Positions 1-9,365 are shown, numbered from the stretch's first letter. The stretch is 33,950 nt of DNA from Candidatus Omnitrophota bacterium (GCA_003598175.1 QZKN01000084.1:1-33950), one strand, 5' to 3'. Program-made: numbers and translations. Notes: generated by a model from the letters alone, not told the origin.

Positions 1-1
1 G

Positions 2-673
2 GAGCGAGTATCTGAATTGGAAACGTATATGAAGGAATTGGCTTATCATTCCATGCAGGTGGATATGAGCCTGATGCAGCTTTCCAAAGAAATGAAGGAT
101 TTCAAGGATGAAATGAAGGATTTCAAGGACGAAATGAAGGATTTCAAGGATGAAATGAAGGATTTCAAGGACGATACAAAGGATTTCAAGGATGATACGA
201 AAGCGTACAAAGAGGAAAATGCAAGGATAAATCGAGAAATGAACCGCCAGTGGGGTGAATTGGCCCATAAAATGGGGACGATGGCGGAGGATATTGTCGC
301 TCCCAATCTTCCCCGTATTGCTCGGGAACTCTTTGGTTTGGAAGAGCCTCAATTTTTCGCGGTTCGTGTGAAGAGAAAACAGGATTCCCGAAATCGTGAG
401 TTCGATGTGATCGCGGCTTACGATGACTATGTATTGGTCAATGAAACCAAAAGCAGCCTGAACGACAAGGACGTGAACCTTTTTGTCGAGGCGTTACTGG
501 AATTCCGAGTATTTTTTCCCGAATACCAGTCCTGTAAGATCATCGGCATTATTGCCAGTCTCTATGTGGAGCAGAGCCTGATCCGCTATTGCAGTGCGAA
601 AGGCATTCTGGTCATGGCCATGGGCGACAGCACCATGGATATCCTGAACAAGGGCGCCGAACAGCCGTATTAA
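2..673 (+). CDS. Coiled-coil PD-(D/E)XK nuclease-like protein, 5' end outside window
   Basis: The frame is open from base 2. Compared with its paralogue at 9665-10273, about seven N-terminal codons lie left of the window, so the TTG at 17 is not a likely start. The N-terminal third is a charged coiled coil of MKDFKDE-type heptads (bases 92-217). The C-terminal half matches the PD-(D/E)XK pattern: Asp in EFDVIAAY, then the E-x-K of VNETKSS on the next strand, followed by a helix (VEALLEFR) and a Cys-containing strand. Such coiled-coil plus PD-(D/E)XK proteins (DUF3782-like families) are usually annotated as hypothetical or putative restriction-like nucleases, and their targets are not known. 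I infer a DNA-acting, possibly homo-oligomeric protein. No partner methyltransferase is nearby. Confidence 0.75.
   Translation, partial: ERVSELETYMKELAYHSMQVDMSLMQLSKEMKDFKDEMKDFKDEMKDFKDEMKDFKDDTKDFKDDTKAYKEENARINREMNRQWGELAHKMGTMAEDIVAPNLPRIARELFGLEEPQFFAVRVKRKQDSRNREFDVIAAYDDYVLVNETKSSLNDKDVNLFVEALLEFRVFFPEYQSCKIIGIIASLYVEQSLIRYCSAKGILVMAMGDSTMDILNKGAEQPY
92..217 (+). repeat. In-frame 21-bp tandem repeat coding coiled-coil heptads
   Basis: Five near-identical 21-bp units (92-112, 113-133, 134-154, 155-175, 176-196) and a sixth divergent unit (197-217) each encode a heptad of the type MKDFKDE or TKDFKDD. The first three units differ only by synonymous GAT/GAC changes, which indicates recent duplication. 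The paralogue at 9665 has only two heptads here (bases 9776-9817). Confidence 0.9.
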
Positions 674-724
674 TCCTCATCCGGAGTATCTGTTTCTGAC
701 AATTTCATCTATGCATACCATCTT

Positions 725-844
725 GCGGGCAGGATGCCCGCGCTCCCAGAGGCCGGAGCGCGGACGTCCCGTCCGCAGAGAAAGGGGGTAGAGCAGGCGT
801 CCCCGCCTGCGTTGTTTTTTGCAAGTGAGACGCATGCTCTACCC
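725..844. repeat. Composite palindromic repeat, copy 1
   Basis: A chain of hairpins: GCGGGC-AGGAT-GCCCGC (725-741), GCGCTCC/GGAGCGC (740-746 with 755-761), GCGGAC-GTCCC-GTCCGC (760-776) and GCAGGCG-TCCC-CGCCTGC (793-810). The last sits inside an outer 10-bp inverted repeat, GGGTAGAGCA (786-795) with TGCTCTACCC (835-844). Copy 2 is at 7635-7687 in the same orientation. The chain starts 52 bp after the first nuclease gene and ends 17 bp beyond the stop of the giant minus-strand gene, so it could also act as a transcript end. Confidence 0.85.
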
Positions 845-860
845 TTTATGCATTTCATCG

Positions 861-3800
861 TCAATTCCCGATCATCTCCACTGGCCCGGCGTTCGGGTAA
901 TATCCGTAGAATTGCGGAACTCCACTGTTTGTAAAAACGTACACCCGAAATTGATAGGATTCCCCGATTTCCGGTCCCTGGCCGAGGAAGAGATCCGACA
1001 AGAGTTCATTTTCGGCGTTCCAGACGAAATAGTTGGTTGGATCCAATGTTTTTCCCAGGAATACCCAGTTCGGGCTGCTTTTTCTGCTTACGTAAATGTG
1101 CGCGTTCTTTACGTCGTTTGTATCCGCTTCACACGGATCGAGGTTCCAGCGGATCACCAGGTCGGTTTCTCCTGCCGGGTCGGCGTCTTGTCCGTTACTT
1201 AAATCGGTTGTCGTAAGCAGATTGTCGGTGACCGTCACGATGGGCAGCATTTCCACCGCTTCGGTGCCGGCGGCGGGGAAGGGGCCGTGATTTTTGGGGA
1301 TGCCGGTGGGGCGCAATTCGTTTAATATCGCGTATACCCGAAAACGATAGCGGCGGCCGTACTGCGGACCGCAGCGGAATTCTCGCGCGGTGTTGTTTCC
1401 CCGCCCTACCCAATCAAACGAGGTGGCGAGTGGATTCTTCGTCTGGCCGAGGTATTTGAAGTCCTCTTCGTTGTCCTTTATCCAGATGTGCACGTCGATG
1501 ACCTGATTGAAATCGATGCCGGATCCGCTCAAATCCCAGCGGATCGTCAAGGCGCGGTTGTTCAGCGAATCGTGGTCGCAGGCGCCGCATACATCCTCGC
1601 TCGCCGTGGCGTTGTCCGTCACGGTTACTTTGATTTCTCCCGTGGAACCTGGCGTCGGCGTCGGGAGCGGCGTGGGCGTCGGCGTGGCGGTCGGCTCGGC
1701 GGGAGGAACCTTGGTTGCCGTCGATTCCGGCGTGGGGATTTCCGTCGGCATGATCGTCGGCGTGAAGGTTGCGGTGGGGATTGGCGTGAAGGTCGGCGTG
1801 TTGGTGGGAACGGCGGTATCGGTCGGCGTCGCCGTGGGCGTGGCTATGTCGCCGATGAGGATCACGAAGCTCTTTTCACTTGTCAGATTCCCATCGTTTG
1901 CGTAAACCGTGCACACGAAGTATCCTTCCTGTGTGGTATCGATTGTATAGTTTTCATAAATCGTTCCGGGCAACGAGGTTCGCTCCACCAGCGCCAGCGG
2001 GGCGTCGGGGGAAAGCGAAGTGTGAATCGGATCCTTCTCCGGATCGGTCACGACAAGAGACAGCTGGCGCAATGCGCCGACCGCGAGCGTGATGGAGTCG
2101 GACGGATAGACGCGAATTGTCGGCGCGCGATTGCCCGGCCGCGGCGTGTTGACAGGAAACGCGGTGCGCGTCGGCTCCGGCGCGCCGGTGGGCGTTGCCT
2201 GCGCATAGGTCGGGAGCGCGGTCGGCGACGTTGTTGCGGTCGGCGTCGCGAAGGGATCGCCGACGGTGATCAGGAATTCCTTTTGGCCGGCGTCGCTGCC
2301 ATCATACGCAGTAATTACGCAGACAAATTGTCCGGCCTGCGAGGTATCGATTTTGTAATTCTCATAAATCGAACCGGGCAGCGTGGTCCGCTCCACCAAC
2401 ACGAGGGGCGCGCCGGGGCAGAGTGTGGTTTGGATCGCGTCCCGGTCCGCATCGGTCACGACGATGGACAATTGAATCATCTCACCCACTTTCAGAGTGA
2501 TGGAATCCGACGGAAATATTTTAATGACCGGCGCGCGGTTGCCCGGCCGCGGAGTGTTGGTCGGCAACGGCGTAAAGGTTGGCGTGCAGGTGCAGGTGAA
2601 TGTCGGCGTCAGCGTGTCGGTCGGTGTGGGAGTGTTTGTCGGCGTTGCCGTGTTAGATGGAGTGGGCGTAATGGTCGGCGTCGGCGTAATAGTCGGCGTG
2701 GGAGTGATCGTCGGCGTCTGCGTGAACGTGGGGGTTTGTGTCGGCGTGTCCGTCGGTGTGGCGGTCGGCATCGGCGTATCTGCCGGCGTGGGAGTGTGCG
2801 TCGGCGTATCCGTCGGCGAGGTGCGAATGACGACGATCGTGACCGTTCCCGCGCTGTTGCTTAAACGGCTGCCGTCAGAAGTATAGAAGGTAAACGTATC
2901 CGTTCCGCTGAATTTTGACGCGGGGGAATAGGTTACGGTTCCGCTGCCGGAATTGAAAATGGATAACGTTCCGTTTGACGGATTCGAGCCGATCGCGAAC
3001 GTGATCGCGCCCCCATCCGGATCCGAACCACTCAACGTAATGGAGACCGGCGTATTTTCATTGGTCGTGACAGATTGTGAGTTCGCCGAGGGGGGATCGT
3101 TGAGGGGATTGATGGTGATATTCACCGTCGCCGGATCCGAATCCGAATATCCGTCGTTGACTTTGAAGGTGAACGAATCCGCGCCGTAATAATTACTATT
3201 AGGATTGTATGTTACGCTCCCGGAATTTGCGGTCAAATTGCTCAACGCGCCATGCGAGGGATTGGACACGATGGCATACATCAACGAATCGTTGTTCGGG
3301 TCGCTTCCGGTCAACACAATGGAAATGGCGTAATCCTCATCCCCGCTGACCGACTGCGAATTCGCCGTGGGGGGTTCATTCGCGTTGAGGACGGTCAAGG
3401 CAAACTGCTTTTCGTACGTTCCACCCTTCCCATCGTCGGTTTTGAGGCGGATGCTGAGCGAGGTCTTGCTTTCATAATCGATCCGCCCCGCAATCGTCAG
3501 GTTGGATCCGGCGATGCTGAACAAGGCGTTGTCGGTATCGCCCGTTCCCGTCACCAGCGAATAGGTGAAAGTCGTATCCACGTTGTCCGGATCGGTTGAA
3601 GAGAGGCTCCCGACGATAGTTCCGTTGGCCTGTTCTTCCGTCACGTTGGCGACGCTGAGGCTGATATTGGTCGGGCTGTGGTTTTTATTGAGCTGAATGG
3701 AATCAATCCGCGGCGAATAAATCGGCGATTTTGATTTCAACTGCGCCCGCCAGCGTAAATCGCTTCCCGCCGTGGGGAAGGCAAACCATTCGCCGGATTG

Positions 3801-6800
3801 AACCTGATAAAATTTCGCTCCGCCGTTATTGCTCACATAATAATCGGCGGCGGTATTGCGCGGCAGGGTTTCGTCAGCGATGAATTTAACGACTTCGATA
3901 TTACTCGTTTCCGTGTCCGTTTCCAACGACGTGGCCAGCCCTTTGTCGGTTTGATACAGGTTGCGGCGATACCAGCGGTTGGCTTGACCGTTATTCCCTG
4001 CCACGATATCCGGCATTCCGTCACCGTCCACATCCCCCACCGCGACCGAAAGCGTATCCTGCCCGTCCGCCGTGATATCCACACCGTTTACACCATTGAA
4101 CGGATTCGCCGTGCCGTTGTTGAGGTAGAGACGATTGGCTTGCCCTGCATTCGCCGCGATCACATCCAAATCGCCGTCGCCGTCCACATCCCACAACGTT
4201 ATGGACCAAGTAAAATGATCATCCGTTGTGATATCCACTCCGGTTACTCCATTGAATGGATCCGCCGTGCCGTTGTTGAGATACAGACTGTTGACTTGAT
4301 CGTAATTCCCCGCCACGACATCCAGGTCGCCGTCCCCGTCCACATCTCCCAACGCCACCGAACACGTATCCTGAGCGTCCTCTGCAATATCCACACCCTC
4401 TGCTTCGGTGAACAGATTCACCGCGCCGTCGTTGAGATAGAGGCGATTGGCCGCACCGAAATTTCCCGCCACGACATCCAGGTCGCCGTCTCCGTCCATA
4501 TCCCCCAATGCGATGGAAATGGTTTCATGTGTATCCGGCGAGATGTCCGCGCCGGAAATTCCGTTAAACGGATTCGCCGTGCCGTTGTTGAGATATAGGC
4601 GATTGGTTTGGTTGATATTTCCCGCCACGACGTCCAGGTCGCCGTCTCTGTCTACATCTCCCAACGCGATGGAAAACGTATCCTGCGCATCCGATGTGAT
4701 GTCCGCGCCGGCGACGCCGTTGAATGGATTCGCTGAGCCATTGTTGAGATAAAGGCGATTGGTTTGACTATTCGCATTCCCCGCAACCAGATCTACGTCG
4801 CCGTCTCCGTCCATATCTCCCAACGCCAATGAGTAGGTGCGATGAGTGTCCGCCGTAATATCCCCGCCGCTTACTCCGTTGAAGGGATTTCGGGTTCCAT
4901 TGTTTAGGTAGAGGCGATTGGTCTGCTCGTAATTCCCTGCCACGACATCCAGGTCGCCGTCTCCGTCCACGTCTCCCACTGCCGTTGAATAGGTATGATG
5001 AGCGTCCGCCGTGATGTCCGCGCCGCTGGCTCCATTGAAGGCTGTCAGCGAACATTTATTCAAATATAGGCGGTTGGCTTGGCCATTATTCCCCGCCGCC
5101 ACATCCAAATCCCCGTCTCCGTCCACATCCGCCAACGCTACGGATCGTGTAGCATGAGCGTCCGTCGTGATATCCGCGCCGGTCACTCCGTTGAACGGAT
5201 CCGTCGTTCCGTTGTTCAGATACAGGCGATTGATCTGGCCGTCATTCCCCGCTGCCACATCCATATCTCCATCTTTGTCCATATCCCCCAATGTCACGGA
5301 AAAAGTCTGATGCGCGTCCGCTGTGATGTTCACGCCGCTGACGCCGTTGAACGGATTCGCCGTGCCGTTGTTGAGATACAGGCGATTGGTTTGATTGTTA
5401 TAATTCCCCGCCACCACATCCATATCTCCGTCGCCATCCACATCCCCCAACGTGATTGAAGTCGTCGCATGAGCGTCAGCGGAGATGTCCGTACCGCTCA
5501 CGCCGTTGAACGGATTTGTCGTGCCGTTGTTCAGATACAGACGATTGGCTTGAATCCAATTCCCCGCGACCACATCCAGGTCCCCGTCTCCATCCACATC
5601 TCCCAATGCGATTGAATTCGTAACATGAGCGTCTGCCGTAATGTCAATTCCGCTTATTCCATTAAACGGATTCGCCGTTCCGTTGTTCAGGTACAAGCGA
5701 TTGGCTTCACTGTCATTCCCCGCCACCACATCCAGATCGCCGTCTCCGTCCACGTCCCCCAACGCGATTGAATAAATATGATAAACGTCAGTCGTAATGT
5801 CCGCGCCGCTCACTCCGTTAAAAGGGGTTGTCGTTCCGTTGTTGAGATAGAGACGCATGGGTTGGTTATTATTGCCGGCAATGAAGTCCAGGTCGCCGTC
5901 TCCGTCCACATCCCCCAACGCCACGGAAATGGTATTATGAGCGTCCGCCGTGATGTCCGCGCCGGTCACCCCACTGAATGGAGTCGCTGTGCCGTTGTTC
6001 AGATACAGGCGATTGGCCTGACCAAAATTCCCCACCGCCGCATCCAAATCCCCGTCTCCGTCCACATCTCCAAACGCCACGGATCGGTTGTTATAAGCGT
6101 CCGCCGTAATATCCACGCCGGTCACATCGCTGAAGGGATTGGGATTGCCGTTGTTGAGATAGAGGCGATTGACTTGATTGCTTGAACTGCCATTCCCCGC
6201 CGCCACATCCAGGTCTCCGTCGCCGTCCACATCTCCTAACGCAATGGAATATGTTAAATGGTTATCTGACGTGATGGTCACGTAGTTGGTTTGACTGAAC
6301 GGATTCGCCGTGCCGTTGTTCAGATACAGGCGGTTGGGGCCACTTTTCCCTAGCACCAGATCCAGGTCCCCATCTCCATCCACATCTCCCAACGCCATGG
6401 AATAAGTTGAAGTTTGAGTATTGACTGACACTGCAGTTACTCCGTTGAACGGATCCGATGTACCGTTGTTGCGATACAGGAAAAAGGATCTTCTCGATCC
6501 ACTCTCCACCGCCCCCACATCCAAATCCCCGTCTCCGTCCACATCTCCCGCCGCCACAATAGAATAATTAGCGCTTTCCATAGTTATTCTGCTTACTCCG
6601 TTGAACGGATTCGCCGTGCCGTTATTGAGATAGAGACCACGATTTGTAATAACATCCAGGTCGCCATCTCCGTCCATATCGCCCAACGCTATTGAATCCG
6701 CATGCACGGACGTGTCGTCCACGTACGTGAAATCGTTGAAGGGATTCGCCGTGCCGTTGTTGAGATACATTTTTAAAGTGTCACCGGATGATCCCGAATA

Positions 6801-7466
6801 CCCTATCAACAAATCCAGGTCTCCATCCCCGTCCATATCCCCCAACGCTAAAGACGTCGCATATGCTTCTTCCGATATTTGCGTTCCGCTCACTCCATTG
6901 AACGGATCCGCCGTGCCATTATTGAGATAGAGATATGTGCCATAAGTGGTACTACCAACGTGACTACCACCACACGTCACCACATCCAGGTCGCCGTCCC
7001 TGTCTACATCCCCCAACGCCACCGAGTATGTGCCATTCGTGTCCGCTGTGATGTCCGAGCCGGTAAAATTGCCGGAACCGTCATTGAGATACAGGCGAGT
7101 GGGTTGATTATAATTTCCCGCTACCATATCCAGGTCGCCGTCCCCGTCCATGTCCCCAAATGCGATGGATTTCGTTGCATGAGCGTTCGCCGTGATGTCC
7201 GCGCCGGTAATGCCGGTGAACATGCCATAGCGCGGCTGCCGCCCGGGCAGCAACAGCGCCTGCGCTTCCGTCGACCAGTCGGCGGTGGTCTTCGCGCCGT
7301 CGCGCAAGGCGGTGGAGGAAAAATCCTCGGTAAACGGCAAGCCGGGAATCGCCGCCCAGCCGCACGAACCGCCTGCGATCCAAAATCCAATAGCCGCCGC
7401 TAAAAGCCGCAGCCATATGACCGAAACATTCATATAAATTGTCTGATTTCGAATCAATCGCGTCAT
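861..7466 (-). CDS. Giant secreted FG-GAP/VCBS-repeat protein with cadherin-like and Thr-Pro-rich regions
   Basis: A 2201-residue exported protein. The ATG at 7466 has GGGAG about 9 nt upstream and gives an Arg-containing n-region and a hydrophobic stretch up to about residue 37 (signal peptide). The frame is open to 7610, but that extension lacks a clear ribosome site and runs through repeat sequence. In order: a short conserved lead ([14 protein letters not shown]), 21 FG-GAP/VCBS repeats of about 52 residues (about 88-1170) each carrying a DxDGDGDLD calcium-type loop, a short domain with YVSNNGG and SDLRWRAQL, a cadherin-like domain, two VCBS/Ig-like tandem domains, a long TPT linker, two near-identical Ig-like domains (PGNRAP starts) joined by another TPT linker, a third TPT linker, and two C-terminal beta domains. 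No sortase, T9SS or membrane anchor is visible. FG-GAP propellers are associated with adhesion and calcium binding; the adhesin or surface role is inferred. Confidence 0.9.
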   Translation of the reverse strand: MTRLIRNQTIYMNVSVIWLRLLAAAIGFWIAGGSCGWAAIPGLPFTEDFSSTALRDGAKTTADWSTEAQALLLPGRQPRYGMFTGITGADITANAHATKSIAFGDMDGDGDLDMVAGNYNQPTRLYLNDGSGNFTGSDITADTNGTYSVALGDVDRDGDLDVVTCGGSHVGSTTYGTYLYLNNGTADPFNGVSGTQISEEAYATSLALGDMDGDGDLDLLIGYSGSSGDTLKMYLNNGTANPFNDFTYVDDTSVHADSIALGDMDGDGDLDVITNRGLYLNNGTANPFNGVSRITMESANYSIVAAGDVDGDGDLDVGAVESGSRRSFFLYRNNGTSDPFNGVTAVSVNTQTSTYSMALGDVDGDGDLDLVLGKSGPNRLYLNNGTANPFSQTNYVTITSDNHLTYSIALGDVDGDGDLDVAAGNGSSSNQVNRLYLNNGNPNPFSDVTGVDITADAYNNRSVAFGDVDGDGDLDAAVGNFGQANRLYLNNGTATPFSGVTGADITADAHNTISVALGDVDGDGDLDFIAGNNNQPMRLYLNNGTTTPFNGVSGADITTDVYHIYSIALGDVDGDGDLDVVAGNDSEANRLYLNNGTANPFNGISGIDITADAHVTNSIALGDVDGDGDLDVVAGNWIQANRLYLNNGTTNPFNGVSGTDISADAHATTSITLGDVDGDGDMDVVAGNYNNQTNRLYLNNGTANPFNGVSGVNITADAHQTFSVTLGDMDKDGDMDVAAGNDGQINRLYLNNGTTDPFNGVTGADITTDAHATRSVALADVDGDGDLDVAAGNNGQANRLYLNKCSLTAFNGASGADITADAHHTYSTAVGDVDGDGDLDVVAGNYEQTNRLYLNNGTRNPFNGVSGGDITADTHRTYSLALGDMDGDGDVDLVAGNANSQTNRLYLNNGSANPFNGVAGADITSDAQDTFSIALGDVDRDGDLDVVAGNINQTNRLYLNNGTANPFNGISGADISPDTHETISIALGDMDGDGDLDVVAGNFGAANRLYLNDGAVNLFTEAEGVDIAEDAQDTCSVALGDVDGDGDLDVVAGNYDQVNSLYLNNGTADPFNGVTGVDITTDDHFTWSITLWDVDGDGDLDVIAANAGQANRLYLNNGTANPFNGVNGVDITADGQDTLSVAVGDVDGDGMPDIVAGNNGQANRWYRRNLYQTDKGLATSLETDTETSNIEVVKFIADETLPRNTAADYYVSNNGGAKFYQVQSGEWFAFPTAGSDLRWRAQLKSKSPIYSPRIDSIQLNKNHSPTNISLSVANVTEEQANGTIVGSLSSTDPDNVDTTFTYSLVTGTGDTDNALFSIAGSNLTIAGRIDYESKTSLSIRLKTDDGKGGTYEKQFALTVLNANEPPTANSQSVSGDEDYAISIVLTGSDPNNDSLMYAIVSNPSHGALSNLTANSGSVTYNPNSNYYGADSFTFKVNDGYSDSDPATVNITINPLNDPPSANSQSVTTNENTPVSITLSGSDPDGGAITFAIGSNPSNGTLSIFNSGSGTVTYSPASKFSGTDTFTFYTSDGSRLSNSAGTVTIVVIRTSPTDTPTHTPTPADTPMPTATPTDTPTQTPTFTQTPTITPTPTITPTPTITPTPSNTATPTNTPTPTDTLTPTFTCTCTPTFTPLPTNTPRPGNRAPVIKIFPSDSITLKVGEMIQLSIVVTDADRDAIQTTLCPGAPLVLVERTTLPGSIYENYKIDTSQAGQFVCVITAYDGSDAGQKEFLITVGDPFATPTATTSPTALPTYAQATPTGAPEPTRTAFPVNTPRPGNRAPTIRVYPSDSITLAVGALRQLSLVVTDPEKDPIHTSLSPDAPLALVERTSLPGTIYENYTIDTTQEGYFVCTVYANDGNLTSEKSFVILIGDIATPTATPTDTAVPTNTPTFTPIPTATFTPTIMPTEIPTPESTATKVPPAEPTATPTPTPLPTPTPGSTGEIKVTVTDNATASEDVCGACDHDSLNNRALTIRWDLSGSGIDFNQVIDVHIWIKDNEEDFKYLGQTKNPLATSFDWVGRGNNTAREFRCGPQYGRRYRFRVYAILNELRPTGIPKNHGPFPAAGTEAVEMLPIVTVTDNLLTTTDLSNGQDADPAGETDLVIRWNLDPCEADTNDVKNAHIYVSRKSSPNWVFLGKTLDPTNYFVWNAENELLSDLFLGQGPEIGESYQFRVYVFTNSGVPQFYGYYPNAGPVEMIGN
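2555..2820 (-). repeat. Low-complexity Thr-Pro linker DNA
   Basis: The plus strand is built of GTCGGCGT-type short repeats that on the coding (minus) strand give TPTxTPT. It is the longest of three such linkers in the giant gene; the others are near 2155-2255 and 1650-1845. Extended flexible spacers of this type are common in secreted multidomain proteins of several candidate phyla. Confidence 0.85.
3960..7205 (-). repeat. 21 tandem approx. 156-bp units coding FG-GAP repeats
   Basis: The plus strand shows recurring blocks such as CCGTCTCCGTCCACATC and GATTCGCCGTGCCGTTGTT about every 150-156 bp. On the minus strand they encode the DGDGDLD loop and the [15 protein letters not shown] motif. Units are well conserved in the middle and more divergent at the right end (the protein N-terminal side, about 6240-7205). 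The last unit degenerates to DGDGMPD. Confidence 0.9.
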
Positions 7467-7591
7467 GATGCCATTCTCCCATTGATTCGGGTTTCGGGTT
7501 TCGGGATTCGGGTAAAAGCCATTTTTTATCCTAAACCCGTAGGTATGGATTCTGCCGTTTGAATCCATCAATTTTATCCTCCCCACGTTTC

Positions 7592-7616
7592 GATGGGTTG
7601 AACAACACAACCCATC
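7592..7616. repeat. Hairpin GATGGGTTG / CAACCCATC
   Basis: A perfect 9-bp inverted repeat with a 7-nt loop in the upstream leader of the giant gene. A degenerate relative, GTAGGGTGAGTTGAACGAG, occurs at 9366-9397. No T-run follows on either strand, so I treat it as an extragenic repeat and not a terminator. Confidence 0.6.
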
Positions 7617-7634
7617 CTACAAAACTACTACCAT

Positions 7635-7687
7635 GCGGGCAGGATGCCCGCGCTCCCGGTACACTGGAGCGCGGACGTCCCGTCCGC
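7635..7687. repeat. Composite palindromic repeat, copy 2
   Basis: Direct copy of the 725-776 element: GCGGGC-AGGAT-GCCCGC (7635-7651), GCGCTCC/GGAGCGC (7650-7656 with 7666-7672) and GCGGAC-GTCCC-GTCCGC (7671-7687). Diverged sequence related to the rest of copy 1 continues to about 7770. Only the spacer in the second hairpin differs substantially between copies. It lies between the giant gene and the first toxin-antitoxin pair. Confidence 0.85.
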
Positions 7688-7752
7688 ATGGGGGGAACGC
7701 TGGCACTTTCCCGCCCGCGATTCTTTTTCGCGCACTATTACAGGTGGGACGT

Positions 7753-8034
7753 TCACGCTCCCGGCTGTTTGCCCTTCCCAACCCCCCGCTCATCCTGGCA
7801 AAACGGTTTGCGAGACCCCGCTTTTGATTTCTCCACCAACGATTGAAACTTCAGATTCGACGCCAGCAATTCGTCAATCATGGAATCGTCTTCATTCGGA
7901 TCCAGCGGCTGAATTGCCAACAACCGTTGATCGGGCATTTCAACAACCACGGTTTGGCCAAACTCAGCGCATTCATTCAGCGTCTTCCTTAGGTCCGTTT
8001 CCAGGCAGCTCAATGAGATGGTCTTGATGGCCAT
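7753..8034 (-). CDS. Phd/YefM-like antitoxin of a RelE/ParE module
   Basis: A 93-residue protein starting MAIKTISLSCLETDL, with a Phd/YefM-like N-terminal segment (TLNECAEFGQTVVVEMPDQR, then LAIQPLD) and an acidic C-terminal toxin-binding-type region. The ATG at 8034 is chosen over an in-frame ATG at 8055 because GAGAGGAG sits about 5 nt before it. It overlaps the upstream toxin gene by 62 bp. The expected role is to neutralise the toxin and repress the shared promoter. The natural C-terminus of relatives probably lies near SRKPF; the last 15 residues or so are Gly/Lys-rich and run into the edge of the composite repeat, so they may be a read-on tail. Confidence 0.7.
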   Translation of the reverse strand: MAIKTISLSCLETDLRKTLNECAEFGQTVVVEMPDQRLLAIQPLDPNEDDSMIDELLASNLKFQSLVEKSKAGSRKPFCQDERGVGKGKQPGA

Positions 8035-8317
8035 GAAACTCCTCTCCTTCCACAATCAATTTGTTTCCCACCTTTCTCCCCACGATGAGTACGATAACCT
8101 CTTTCATCTCCACATTATATAATACACATAAATCTCCCACGCGTAGTTCAAATTCGGCCAGCGGATTGGGGCGCAACCGTTTGATCGCTTTCGTCGGTGT
8201 CGCAGGTTGGTGCTCCAGCCTTGATAAAATGGATACTTCCAGAATCCGCTGGTCACGTACCGGCAATGAACGGAACTGTCTGTCAGCATCCTCTGTAATG
8301 ATAATCTTGAAAGGCAT
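7973..8317 (-). CDS. RelE/ParE-family toxin
   Basis: A 114-residue protein beginning MPFKIIITEDADRQF. The core has the RelE/ParE pattern: a helical pair (residues about 10-45), KRLRPNPLAEFELRVGD, then strands CVLYNVEMKEVIVLIVG and the terminal KVGNKLIVEGEE. Family toxins act as ribosome-dependent mRNA interferases (RelE) or gyrase poisons (ParE); the sequence alone does not say which. The ATG at 8317 gives family length. The longer frame to 8425 reads through the 18-bp tandem repeat and is rejected. Toxin-first order with a 62-bp overlap suggests coupled translation with the antitoxin. Confidence 0.75.
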   Translation of the reverse strand: MPFKIIITEDADRQFRSLPVRDQRILEVSILSRLEHQPATPTKAIKRLRPNPLAEFELRVGDLCVLYNVEMKEVIVLIVGRKVGNKLIVEGEEFHGHQDHLIELPGNGPKEDAE

Positions 8318-8331
8318 GCCGCGCACCCAAA

Positions 8332-8353
8332 GTAACGCCGGCATCCTGCCAGC
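8332..8353. repeat. GTAACGYCGGCATCYTGCC repeat, copy 1
   Basis: A 22-bp sequence nearly identical to 11961-11982, centred on the imperfect palindrome GCCGGCA-TCC-TGCCAGC. It lies just upstream of the RelE-like toxin gene. Confidence 0.6.
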
Positions 8354-8356
8354 ATT

Positions 8357-8410
8357 CCCCCAAATCCGTGCAATCCCCCAAATCCATGCAATCCCCCAAA
8401 TCCGCGGAAT
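8357..8410. repeat. 18-bp tandem repeat upstream of the toxin-antitoxin operon
   Basis: Three 18-bp units (8357-8374, 8375-8392, 8393-8410) of the form CCCCCAAATCCGTGCAAT. The first two differ by one base; the third is more diverged. The array sits 40-93 bp upstream of the toxin start, where a toxin-antitoxin operator would lie, but a simple short tandem repeat with no function is equally possible. Confidence 0.8.
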
Positions 8411-8433
8411 CCGTGATGCAAACACTCCCCATC

Positions 8434-8460
8434 AAGGAGCAAACGACGGCGCTTTTGCCA
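8434..8460. repeat. AAGGCGC hairpin repeat, copy 1 (degenerate)
   Basis: AAGGAGC-AAACGACG-GCGCTTT followed by TGCCA, related to 8738-8760 and 9317-9344. The stem has one mismatch. Confidence 0.65.
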
Positions 8461-8737
8461 CCCACCCGTTTTAATCCATCGTTTTTACATTCACTCATTT
8501 TTTCTCAAAATGGCGTTGAAACCGGCCTGCTTGAAATGCTTATCATTTGTCCGTGCTTCCTTGAGGTTTCGTTTTTCCATAATGACAAATGAAATACAGT
8601 CAGTCAAACTCCATATTATCTTGTATCAATCATTTGAGTTGCATGGATGGATTATACTTTATTTTTCTACTATAAGAAATGAATCCCGCCCGGAGAAAAA
8701 AACATCCGTACATCCAAATGTAAAAAATAACGCACAC
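8461..8737. other. AT-rich gene-free stretch
   Basis: No credible gene on either strand between the two toxin-antitoxin modules. Apart from the hairpin repeats at either end I see only AT-rich sequence, including a TATACT box near 8655 without a well-spaced -35 element. Confidence 0.5.
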
Positions 8738-8760
8738 AAAGGCGCAAACAACGGCGCCTT
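8738..8760. repeat. AAGGCGC hairpin repeat, copy 2
   Basis: AAGGCGC-AAACAACG-GCGCCTT, a perfect 7-bp stem with an 8-nt loop. It sits 11 bp beyond the hicB stop codon on the minus strand. No T-run follows on that strand. Confidence 0.75.
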
Positions 8761-8771
8761 CGCCGTTCATT

Positions 8772-8984
8772 TTATGCATAAATAAGCCGTTCTCCTTTCG
8801 GCGCCGGAATCGGATCGCCGAATTCTTTGGCGGTGTCTATCCATAATTGAATGGCTTCCTGCGCATGTTTGAGGGCGCTTTGCTGCGTATCCCCATGCGC
8901 CATACAACCGGCCAATTCCGGAACAGCAGCAATGAAAACCTGATCGTCGTCACTCCAATAAATAATGATTTCGTATTTATACAT
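8772..8984 (-). CDS. hicB: HicB-family antitoxin
   Basis: A 70-residue protein with the HicB N-terminal fold signature: an initial strand (YEIIIYWSDDDQVFIAAVPE), L-A-G-C-M-A-H-G, then the helix SALKHAQEAIQLWIDTAKEFG. This is the partly degraded RNase-H-like fold of HicB antitoxins. There is no C-terminal ribbon-helix-helix extension, as in many short HicB proteins. The start overlaps the upstream hicA stop by 8 bp, so the two are translationally coupled. Expected role: binds and blocks HicA. Confidence 0.8.
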   Translation of the reverse strand: MYKYEIIIYWSDDDQVFIAAVPELAGCMAHGDTQQSALKHAQEAIQLWIDTAKEFGDPIPAPKGERLIYA

Positions 8985-9240
8985 CTATTTTTTTCACTCC
9001 CAATTTGTATTTTAAAATGATACGCCGAACTTGATGAACCTGGTAGGATTTCGCTTGAGTCCCATCGCATTGGAGATTGATTTTTTCTTCAATTCCACTT
9101 TTTCTAAAAATATGATGACTCCCGCGTGTTCGTTCATCAAATCCAAAGTGACGAAGTAATTGGCAAAGATCATGGAAACGAATAGTGGAATCCGATTCTC
9201 CATGCAATATGAGGGAAAGAAGTTTTTCAAATTGAGTCAT
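8977..9240 (-). CDS. hicA: HicA-family mRNA interferase toxin
   Basis: An 87-residue protein with the double-stranded RNA-binding-like HicA fold. The segment LLRHFGFDERTRGSHHIFRK carries the conserved G-S-H, whose His is the catalytic residue in HicA mRNA interferases, followed by the expected strand and the C-terminal helix QVHQVRRIILKY. Standard HicA is slightly shorter; the extra N-terminal helix (FEKLLSLILHGESDSTIRF) is common in this subgroup. The ATG at 9240 is chosen for family length. The frame is open to 9345, but that part translates a hairpin repeat. No strong ribosome site is visible. Its stop overlaps hicB. Confidence 0.8.
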   Translation of the reverse strand: MTQFEKLLSLILHGESDSTIRFHDLCQLLRHFGFDERTRGSHHIFRKSGIEEKINLQCDGTQAKSYQVHQVRRIILKYKLGVKKIDV

Positions 9241-9272
9241 TAGATATAAACCGAATCGTCGTTGGGTAACAT

Positions 9273-9344
9273 GGGCAGCGTTGTTTCTGCCCTTGCGGGG
9301 ATTTCCGTAACCCCCCAAAGGCGCGAACAACGGCGCCTTTGCCA
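9273..9344. repeat. Composite repeat: GGGCAGCGTTGTTT hairpin plus AAGGCGC hairpin
   Basis: GGGCA-(10 nt)-TGCCC at 9273-9292 is followed by TTGCGGGGATTT and then by AAGGCGC-GAACAACG-GCGCCTT (third member of the AAGGCGC family, full extent 9317-9344). The first half recurs at 11894-11928 and, degenerate, at 18914-18945. Confidence 0.7.
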
Positions 9345-9365
9345 CCTGGCTGTTCTACTTCATGC

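Noticed and set aside
1488..2864. 458-codon plus-strand frame rich in Arg/Gly
   Set aside because: Shadow of the Thr-Pro linkers and Ig domains of the giant minus-strand gene; the composition is an artefact of GTCGGCGT repeats.
3960..7205. Regular spaced repeats considered as a CRISPR array
   Set aside because: Units are about 156 bp, coding, and conserved throughout; there are no unique spacers and no cas genes.
7466..7610. N-terminal extension of the giant protein
   Set aside because: It would add 48 residues ahead of a good signal peptide, has no ribosome site and runs through repeated GGGTTTCGGG sequence and the 7592 hairpin.
8318..8425. N-terminal extension of the RelE-like toxin
   Set aside because: Translates the 18-bp tandem repeat (repeated R-I-W-G-I-A) and exceeds family length.
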